Assembly (NCBI GenBank): GCA_020851015.1
Contig: JADZDN010000283.1
Location: 1-5,471, forward strand
From: Alphaproteobacteria bacterium
GTDB taxonomy: Bacteria > Pseudomonadota > Alphaproteobacteria > JAEULC01
DNA length: 5,471 bases
Reading direction: 5' to 3'
Shown: positions 1-4,926 of the stretch, one piece after another
How the letters are laid out: the number at the start of each line of letters is the position of its first letter
Numbering within the stretch: the stretch's first letter is position 1
Position numbers and translations under genes: made by a program
Notes under the pieces: generated by a model
What the model saw: only the letters and a program-made list of their open reading frames with translations
Database searches by the model: none
What the model was told of the DNA's origin: nothing

Positions 1-444
1 ATGATCGTCGAGGCGCGGTTCTACGACGACCTCGCCGACGAGCTGGTCAAGGGCGCGATCAAGGCGCTGGACGAGGTGAAGGCGACCTACGAGCGGGTCG
101 AGGTGCCGGGCGCGTTCGAGATTCCGGGCGCGGTGCAGATCGCCGTGCGCTCGATGGACTTCTTCACCGCCAGGCGGCGCTTCGACGGGTTCGTGGCGCT
201 GGGCTGCGTGATCCGCGGCGAGACCACGCACTACGACTATGTGTGCCAGGAGAGCGCGCGGGGGCTGCAGGACCTGGCGCTGCGCCACACGCTGGCGATC
301 GGCTACGGCATCCTGACCGTGGAGACCCTGGAGCAGGCCTGGGAGCGCGCGGACATCCGCAAGGGCAACCACGGCGGCCGGGCCGCGCGCGCCGCGCTGC
401 GCATGATCGAGATCAAGCGCCACTTCCACCTGTTCCCGCGCTGA
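1..444 (+). CDS. ribH: 6,7-dimethyl-8-ribityllumazine synthase, 5'-partial
   Basis: RibH condenses 5-amino-6-ribitylamino-uracil with 3,4-dihydroxy-2-butanone 4-phosphate to give lumazine, the penultimate step of riboflavin synthesis, in the cytoplasm; the family forms pentamers or 60-mer shells. Visible motifs, counted from the first base, are the VPGAFEIP substrate loop (residues 35-42), the phosphate-binding stretch RGETTHYDYV (72-81) with the family's catalytic His at 77, GILT (103-106), and Arg116 in the EQAWERA helix. The reading frame is open at base 1, and family members normally have about 5-15 residues before IVEARFYDD, so the ATG at base 1 is probably an internal Met and the true start lies upstream. 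One oddity is GNHG at 122-125, where most relatives have GNKG. It is the first visible gene of the ribH-nusB-thiL operon. Identification is secure. Confidence 0.96.
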   Translation: MIVEARFYDDLADELVKGAIKALDEVKATYERVEVPGAFEIPGAVQIAVRSMDFFTARRRFDGFVALGCVIRGETTHYDYVCQESARGLQDLALRHTLAIGYGILTVETLEQAWERADIRKGNHGGRAARAALRMIEIKRHFHLFPR

Positions 445-455
445 CGGGCGGGGCC

Positions 456-989
456 GTGAACGCCGCCGTCCCGCCGCGCAAGAAGCAGCCCGCCAAGGCG
501 CCGCCGGCCGGCCGGCGCGGCGCGGCGCGGCTCGCCGCGGTGCAGGCGCTCTATCAGCTCGACATCAACGGCGGCAAGGCCGAGGCCGTGATCCAGGAAT
601 TCGTCGACCACCGCCTGGGCCGCGAGCTGGACGGCGACGTCTATGGCGGCGCGGACGAGGCGCTGTTCCGCGCGATCGTCGCCGGCGCGGCCGGCAGGCG
701 CGACGAGCTGGACAACATGATCGCCGCCGTGCTGCCCGAGGCCTGGCCGATCGACCGGCTGGAGACCATCCTGCGCGAGATCCTGCGCTGCGGCGTCTAC
801 GAGCTGGCCGAGCTGCCGGAGATCCCCGGCCCGGTCATCATCAGCGAGTATGTCGGCGTGGCCGACGCCTTCTACCAGGGCAAGGAGCCGGGCATGGTGA
901 ACGCCGTGCTCGACCGTCTCGCGCGCGAGCTGCGCCAGGGCGATGCGCCGAAGCGGGATGTCGCAGGTGGCGAGCCGCCCGCCGCCTGA
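456..989 (+). CDS. nusB: Transcription antitermination factor NusB
   Basis: NusB is a small all-helical protein that binds boxA RNA together with NusE (ribosomal protein S10) and supports antitermination of rRNA operons. The 177-residue product has a basic, Pro/Ala-rich N-terminal tail (residues 1-24) and then the NusB fold: ARLAAVQALYQLD (24-36), RLETILREILRCGVYEL (101-117), VIISEYVGVADAFY (127-140) and EPGMVNAVLDRLARELR (144-160). The first, third and fourth are typical of alphaproteobacterial NusB. I chose GTG at 456 because it lies just after the ribH stop (11 bp), has G-rich sequence upstream (GGGCGGGGCC), and no ATG is available before the conserved domain; extension further upstream would overlap ribH in another frame. 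The C-terminal tail (161-177) overlaps the start of thiL, so the two are probably translationally coupled. Length is within the usual range for the class. Confidence 0.95.
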   Translation: MNAAVPPRKKQPAKAPPAGRRGAARLAAVQALYQLDINGGKAEAVIQEFVDHRLGRELDGDVYGGADEALFRAIVAGAAGRRDELDNMIAAVLPEAWPIDRLETILREILRCGVYELAELPEIPGPVIISEYVGVADAFYQGKEPGMVNAVLDRLARELRQGDAPKRDVAGGEPPAA

Positions 990-1995
990 AGCGTCGCCCC
1001 GGCAAGGGCTGGGCGAGACCTCGCTGGGCGAGTTCGGCCGCATCGCGCGGTACTTCGCGCCGCTGGCCGCGTCGATGCCCGGCGCGGCGGGGCTGAAAGA
1101 CGATGTCGCGACCCTGGCGCTGCCGCCCGGCCAATTGCTGGTCGCCAAGACCGACACTATCGTCGACACCGTGCACCTGATCGGCGACGAGCCGCCCGAG
1201 CTGGTGGCGAGGAAGGCGCTGCGCGTCAACCTGTCCGACCTGGCGGCCAAGGGCGCGAGGCCGCTCGGCTACCTGCTGTCGCTGTCGCTGCCGGTCAGCG
1301 TGGACGACCGGTGGGTCGAGCGGTTCGCACAAGGCCTCGCCGCCGACCAGGCGGAGTTCGGCCTGGGCCTGTTGGGCGGCGACAGCGACCGCACGCCCGG
1401 CCCCTTCGTGGTGACGGTGGCGATGCTCGGCACCGTCGCCGCGTCGCGCATCCCCCGGCGCGGCGACGCGCAGGCGGGCGACGACATCTATGTCAGCGGC
1501 ACGATCGGCGATGGCGCGCTGGGGCTTAAGGCAGTGCGCGGACAGTTGCCGGGTCTGTCCGCCGACGCGCAAGCCTTTCTCGCCGACCGCTACCGCCTGC
1601 CGCGGCCGCGCCTCAAGCTGGGCCAGGCGCTTGGCGGAATCGTCCACGCGGCGATGGACGTGTCGGACGGGCTGGTGGGCGACCTCGCGCATATCTGCAA
1701 GCACTCCGGCCTCGGCGCCACGCTGCGGTGGGAGGACGTGCCGCTGTCGCCGGCCGCGCGCCAGGCGGTCGCGGCCGACCCGGCCCTGCGCGAAACCGTG
1801 CTGGGCGGCGGCGACGACTACGAGCTGCTGCTCACCGCCGCGCCGGACGACGGGCCGCGCATCCTCGCGATTGCACGCGAGGCCGGGGTGCCGCTGACCC
1901 GCATCGGCGCGATGCAGCGCGGCGCGGACGTGCGCGTGGTCGATGCGCAGGGCAGGAACGCGACGCCGAAGGTGGGCGGGTATACGCACACCTGA
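943..1995 (+). CDS. thiL: Thiamine-monophosphate kinase ThiL
   Basis: ThiL phosphorylates thiamine monophosphate with ATP to give thiamine diphosphate, the last step of cofactor biosynthesis. It belongs to the PurM/AIRS-like ATP-binding superfamily. Visible motifs, counted from the ATG at 943, are GEFGRIARYFAP (29-40), the metal-binding KDD (52-54), KTDTIVD (69-75), NLSDLAAKGARP (96-107), GGDSDRT (145-151), MDVSDGLVGDL (238-248) and GGGDDYELLLT (288-298). All are expected for an active enzyme. The 350-residue length is normal, with a slightly long, low-complexity N-terminus. Two in-frame ATGs are possible: 943, with AGGG a few bases before it, and 958, preceded by GCGGG; both lie inside the end of nusB, so coupling to nusB translation is likely. 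It is the last gene of the operon before a convergent regulator. The product is certain, while the exact start is not. Confidence 0.95.
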   Translation: MRRSGMSQVASRPPPEASPRQGLGETSLGEFGRIARYFAPLAASMPGAAGLKDDVATLALPPGQLLVAKTDTIVDTVHLIGDEPPELVARKALRVNLSDLAAKGARPLGYLLSLSLPVSVDDRWVERFAQGLAADQAEFGLGLLGGDSDRTPGPFVVTVAMLGTVAASRIPRRGDAQAGDDIYVSGTIGDGALGLKAVRGQLPGLSADAQAFLADRYRLPRPRLKLGQALGGIVHAAMDVSDGLVGDLAHICKHSGLGATLRWEDVPLSPAARQAVAADPALRETVLGGGDDYELLLTAAPDDGPRILAIAREAGVPLTRIGAMQRGADVRVVDAQGRNATPKVGGYTHT

Positions 1996-2014
1996 ACTTG
2001 GCGGCAGGGTTCGC

Positions 2015-2034
2015 GGGGCGAGCGCAATCGCCCC
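2015..2034. terminator. GC-rich hairpin between convergent genes, possible terminator
   Basis: GGGGCGA (2015-2021) and TCGCCCC (2028-2034) form a perfect 7-bp stem around a 6-nt loop. The hairpin begins 19 bp after the thiL stop and ends 22 bp before the stop of the convergent GntR-family gene. Its position suits a shared bidirectional terminator. There is no T-tract on the + strand side (AAAAGG follows), and none on the - strand side either, so it is not a classical intrinsic terminator. It could be a weak terminator, a 3'-end stabiliser or a chance stem in GC-rich DNA. Confidence 0.4.
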
Positions 2035-2056
2035 AAAAGGAGCGCCGTGGCGGCTG

Positions 2057-2800
2057 CTACCCTCTGCCCGCCGCGCGTGCGAGCCGCGCGGCTGCCTCGG
2101 CCTCGGTCATCTTGATGAGGCGCGCCTTGCCGGCGAGAATATGCGCTTCCATCAGCGCCTGGGCCTTGCCGGAATCGCGCGCCCTAATCGCGTCCAGGAT
2201 CGCGCGGTGCTCGTGGTTGGACGCCTTCATCGAGGCTTCCGGCACCAGTCCTCGCCGCCGGAACAGGTGCAGCTCCTTCGCCAGGTTGCGGTAGGTCGCC
2301 GCCAGGTGCTCGTTGTTGCAGCCCTCGATCAGCGCGGCGTGATAGGCGACGTTGAGCGGATAGTAGGCATCGAGGTCGGTCGACGCCCTGTCCATCGCGT
2401 CGACCAGTTCGGCCAGCCGGGTCACAAGGGCAGGCGTCGCCTGCGCCGCCAGCAGCCGTCCGGCCAGCCCGAACAGCGCGGAGCGGACATCGTAGATGCC
2501 CAGCGCGGCGCGCAGGTCGATCTGGCGCACGAACGTGCCGCGATTGACCACGACCTCGACCAGGCCGCTCTGTTCCAGGCCCCGGCACGCTTCGCGGATC
2601 GGGCCGCGGCTGACGCCCAGGCGGTCGGCCAGGGCGTTCTCGTTCAGCCGCTCGCCGCCCGTGAGCTCGCCCGAAACGATCATCCGTTCGAGCTCCTTGC
2701 GTACCAACGATGCAAGCGATTCCGTGCGCCGGATTTTCAAGGCCAGCGTCGTTTCGGCCGGGCGCTTGGACAGGGAATCGTGGCCTTGTTGTTCAGCCAT
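2057..2800 (-). CDS. GntR-family transcriptional regulator with FCD ligand domain
   Basis: This is a FadR-subfamily DNA-binding regulator that probably senses a carboxylic acid or related metabolite. From the ATG at 2800 the protein has 247 residues: a winged helix-turn-helix (about 24-92) with the typical NENALADRLGVSRGPIREACRGLEQSGLVE run and the wing VNRGTFV (85-91), then an all-helical FCD domain (about 98-225). FCD metal-site positions are recognisable as N150-x3-H154, H198 in NHEHRAILDAI, and H220; the first ligand is Asn rather than the common Asp. I preferred ATG 2800 over the in-frame TTG at 2836, because that TTG is the start of a perfect TTGACA that looks like this gene's -35 box; no strong Shine-Dalgarno precedes either. 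The gene is divergent from the CoA transferase/crotonase pair and is probably their regulator as well as its own. Family assignment is firm, while ligand and target are inferred from position. Confidence 0.93.
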   Translation of the reverse strand: MAEQQGHDSLSKRPAETTLALKIRRTESLASLVRKELERMIVSGELTGGERLNENALADRLGVSRGPIREACRGLEQSGLVEVVVNRGTFVRQIDLRAALGIYDVRSALFGLAGRLLAAQATPALVTRLAELVDAMDRASTDLDAYYPLNVAYHAALIEGCNNEHLAATYRNLAKELHLFRRRGLVPEASMKASNHEHRAILDAIRARDSGKAQALMEAHILAGKARLIKMTEAEAAARLARAAGRG

Positions 2801-2830
2801 GGGCGCATCTGAGAAGCGCGGGATGTGAAT

Positions 2831-2836
2831 TGTCAA
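2831..2836 (-). promoter_or_regulatory. Candidate -35 box for the GntR-family gene
   Basis: The - strand reads TTGACA exactly, in the AT-rich part of the divergent gap. With an 18-bp spacer the -10 position reads TCAGAT (2812 down to 2807), only 3 of 6 matches to TATAAT. Transcription from it would begin at or near the ATG at 2800, which would give a leaderless or nearly leaderless message. The -35 match is seen directly; the promoter as a whole is an inference, weak on the -10 side. Confidence 0.35.
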
Positions 2837-2861
2837 CAGTTTTCAATTACCGGGAAAACTG
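2837..2861. promoter_or_regulatory. Perfect 8-bp inverted repeat, candidate operator of the divergent GntR-family regulator
   Basis: CAGTTTTC (2837-2844) and GAAAACTG (2854-2861) are exact inverted copies separated by 9 bp (centre at 2849). They lie in an AT-rich island inside otherwise very GC-rich DNA, between the regulator start (2800) and the CoA transferase start (2914). The repeat abuts the regulator's TTGACA and overlaps a weak possible + strand promoter (TTTTCA at 2840-2845, then TATGGA at 2863-2868 after 17 bp). A dimeric GntR protein bound here could repress both directions. The sequence does not match the TNGTNNNACNA core common in FadR-type operators, so assignment to this regulator rests on symmetry and position. 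Confidence 0.5.
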
Positions 2862-2913
2862 CTATGGACCGCCGGTCTACTGCCGTTCGCGCGATGCGTT
2901 CTCGGGATCGACC

Positions 2914-4110
2914 ATGCCGTTCCGTCCTGCCTCCACGGCCCTTCAGCGGTTTACCGTCCTCGATCTGACCCGCGTCCGCTCGGGTCCGACGGCGGTGCGC
3001 CAGCTTGCCGATTGGGGCGCCAACGTCATCAAGATCGAGATGCCCGAAGGCTTGGAGCCGGGCGACGCGCCGGGCGGTCCGCGCAACGGATCGGACTTTC
3101 AGAATCTGCACCGCAACAAGCGCGCGATGACGCTGAACCTCAAGATGCCGGAGGGCGTCGAAATCTTGAAGCGCATGGCGTCGAAGACCGACGTGCTGGT
3201 GGAGAATTTTCGACCCGACGTGAAGACGCGGCTGGGGATCGACTACGACGCGCTGAAGCCGATCAATCCGCGGCTCGTCTACGCCAGCATTTCGGGCTTC
3301 GGCCAGGACGGGCCCTATCGCGATCGTCCCGGGTTCGACCAGATCGCCCAGGGCATGGGTGGGCTGATGTCGATCACCGGCCTGCCCGGCCAGGGACCGG
3401 TCAGGGTGGGCATTCCGATCGCCGATCTGACCGCCGGCATCTTCTGCTCGCAGGGCATCATGCTGGCGCTGCTCGAGCGCGAGGTCTCGGGGCAGGGCCA
3501 GTGGGTCCACACCTCGCTGCTGCAGGCGCAGATCTTCATGCTCGATTTCCAGGCCGCGCGCTGGCTCATGGACAAGGATGTGCCGAAGCAGGCGGGCAAC
3601 AACCACCCCACCAGCATTCCCACGGGCGTGTTCCGGACGACCGACGGCTACATCAACATCGCGGTCACGGGCCAGAAGATCTGGGAGCGGTTCTGCAAGG
3701 CGGTCGGCGGCCAGGACCTGATGCAGCACAAGGACTATGCGCGCGCCGCCGACCGGTCGAAGAACCGCGACGCGCTCAATGCCGAGATCGAGCGCCGCCT
3801 GGCCGGCATGACGAGCGCCGCGCTGATCGCCAAGCTGAACGAGGCGGGCGTGCCCTGCGGCCGCATCTACAGGATGGACGAGGTGTTCGCCGATCCGCAG
3901 GCGCAGTACCTGAAGCCCTATGTCGAGATCGACACGCCGGCGCGCGGCGCCGCCACCAAGTTCCTGGGCCAGCCGATGACCTTGAGCCGCACGCCGAGTT
4001 CCGGGCAGCTGCCGCCGCCGGAGGTCGGCCAGCACACCGACGAAATCCTGGGCGAATTCGGCTACGACGCCGCCGCCATCGCCGGACTCCGCCAGCGCGG
4101 CATCGTTTGA
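2914..4110 (+). CDS. CaiB/BaiF family (family III) CoA transferase
   Basis: Family III CoA transferases move CoA between an acyl-CoA donor and a free carboxylate through an aspartyl-CoA thioester, as in formyl-CoA:oxalate, carnitine or benzylsuccinate CoA transferase. The 398-residue product has the usual length. Visible landmarks are VLDLTRVRSGPTAVRQLADW (15-34) leading into GANVIKIE, the NLHRNKRAMTLNLK stretch (64-77), DVLVENFRP (93-101), YASISGFGQDGPYRDRPGFD (123-142), and GIPIADLTAGIF (166-177), in which Asp171 is the expected catalytic nucleophile. The C-terminal part has PTGVFRTTDGYINIAV (236-251) and AGVPCGRIY (311-319). I chose ATG 2914 because homology begins about a dozen residues later; the frame stays open upstream but there overlaps the regulator gene. 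The ribosome binding site is weak (CGGGA before CGACC). The gene is followed after 17 bp by a crotonase-fold gene, so the two are probably co-transcribed under the divergent GntR-family regulator. Substrates cannot be told from sequence. Confidence 0.93.
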   Translation: MPFRPASTALQRFTVLDLTRVRSGPTAVRQLADWGANVIKIEMPEGLEPGDAPGGPRNGSDFQNLHRNKRAMTLNLKMPEGVEILKRMASKTDVLVENFRPDVKTRLGIDYDALKPINPRLVYASISGFGQDGPYRDRPGFDQIAQGMGGLMSITGLPGQGPVRVGIPIADLTAGIFCSQGIMLALLEREVSGQGQWVHTSLLQAQIFMLDFQAARWLMDKDVPKQAGNNHPTSIPTGVFRTTDGYINIAVTGQKIWERFCKAVGGQDLMQHKDYARAADRSKNRDALNAEIERRLAGMTSAALIAKLNEAGVPCGRIYRMDEVFADPQAQYLKPYVEIDTPARGAATKFLGQPMTLSRTPSSGQLPPPEVGQHTDEILGEFGYDAAAIAGLRQRGIV

Positions 4111-4116
4111 GAGGAG
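4111..4116 (+). promoter_or_regulatory. Strong Shine-Dalgarno site for the crotonase-fold gene
   Basis: GAGGAG begins immediately after the CoA transferase stop codon (TGA at 4108-4110) and ends 11 nt before the ATG at 4128. It fixes the start of the downstream gene and supports translation of both genes from one message. It is the clearest ribosome binding site in the window. Confidence 0.75.
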
Positions 4117-4127
4117 CAAGCTGAACC

Positions 4128-4916
4128 ATGTCGACCGACAAGATGCTGTCGCGCAAGGAAGGCGCCGTCGGCTGGATGACCTTCAACAATCCGGAGCGGC
4201 ACAACGCCGTGTCGATGGAGATGTGGCAGGCGGCCGAGTGCATCCTGACGGACTTCGCCGAGGACAAGGCGATCCGGGTGGTCGTCATCACCGGGGCGGG
4301 CAGCAAGGCTTTCGTGTCGGGCGCCGATATATCGAAGTTCGAGAGCGAGCGCGCCTCGGCCGATGCCGTCGCCAACTACAACGCCACGACCGACCGGGTC
4401 TACAAGCTGCTGCACGGCCTGCCCAAGCCCACGATCGCGATGGTCCGCGGCTACTGCGTGGGCGGCGGGGCGGCCCTCGCGGTGTGCTGCGATCTGCGGA
4501 TCTGCGAGGACGTGTCCAAATTCGCCATCCCTGCCGCGAAGCTGGGGCTGGGCTACGGGCTGGACGGCATCAGGCGCCTGGTCGAGGTGGTCGGCCCGTC
4601 CTTCGCCAAGGAGATCTTCTTCACCGCGCGCCAGTTCACCGCGCAGGAGGCGCTGACGATGGGGCTGGTGAACCGCGTTCTGGCGCCGGCCGAGCTCGAG
4701 GCCTACGTCAAGAGCTACGCCGAGACGATCAGCGGCAACGCGCCGATGACCGTCAACTCGGTCAAGCGCATCGTCGGCGAGGCGTTGAAGGACGCCCAGG
4801 ACCGCGACACGGCGCTCTGCGCGCGGCTGGTGAAGGAGTGCTTCGACAGCCAGGACTACATCGAAGGCCGCCGCGCCTTCATGGAGAAGCGCAAGCCGGC
4901 CTTCGTGGGGCGCTAG
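4128..4916 (+). CDS. Crotonase-fold (enoyl-CoA hydratase/isomerase family) protein lacking both catalytic glutamates
   Basis: The 262-residue protein has the full crotonase fold: FNNPERHNAVSMEMW (19-33), the first oxyanion-hole strand FVSGADISKF (62-71), the second GYCVGGGAALAVCCDLRI (108-125), FTARQFTAQEALTMGLVNRV (165-184), and the C-terminal EGRRAFMEKRKPAFVG (246-261). It should bind an acyl-CoA, with A66 and G113 forming the oxyanion hole. By my alignment to rat mitochondrial enoyl-CoA hydratase, Glu144 (GGGCE) corresponds to Ala116 and Glu164 (QPE) to Ala136, so both acid/base residues of hydration are missing. Tyr143 in LGLGYGLDG lies where E. coli methylmalonyl-CoA decarboxylase (YgfG/ScpB) has a catalytic Tyr, but the decarboxylase His (GHDI) is Ala here. 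Isomerase, decarboxylase, hydrolase or lyase action on the CoA ester made by the upstream transferase is possible. The start is set by GAGGAG at 4111. Family assignment is firm; the reaction is open. Confidence 0.92.
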   Translation: MSTDKMLSRKEGAVGWMTFNNPERHNAVSMEMWQAAECILTDFAEDKAIRVVVITGAGSKAFVSGADISKFESERASADAVANYNATTDRVYKLLHGLPKPTIAMVRGYCVGGGAALAVCCDLRICEDVSKFAIPAAKLGLGYGLDGIRRLVEVVGPSFAKEIFFTARQFTAQEALTMGLVNRVLAPAELEAYVKSYAETISGNAPMTVNSVKRIVGEALKDAQDRDTALCARLVKECFDSQDYIEGRRAFMEKRKPAFVGR

Positions 4917-4926
4917 AGTGCCGACC

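Noticed and set aside
1..3. ATG at the first base as the true ribH start
   Set aside because: Relatives carry several residues before the IVEARFY segment, so the coding region most likely begins before the window.
303..1250. Open frame on the - strand covering the ribH end, nusB and the thiL start
   Set aside because: It spans three well-supported + strand genes and shows no domain of its own.
841..1989. Long open frame of 382 codons on the - strand across thiL
   Set aside because: It is antisense to a complete, motif-rich thiL, its translation is Arg/Ala/His-rich with no recognisable domain, and such frames are expected opposite high-GC genes.
2710..2913. Upstream extension of the CoA transferase frame
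   Set aside because: The extra 68 residues overlap the regulator gene and the promoter region and resemble no CaiB-family N-terminus. ATG 2914 gives the normal family length.
2801..2913. A small gene or RNA in the divergent gap
   Set aside because: The short ATG frame at 2864 has no ribosome binding site or recognisable product, and apart from the inverted repeat and the -35 match no structured RNA was seen.
2833..4119. Open frame of 428 codons on the - strand across the CoA transferase gene
   Set aside because: It mirrors the coding strand of a clear CaiB-family gene and its translation is low-complexity with no family signature. Absence of stops is a by-product of GC-rich codon use.
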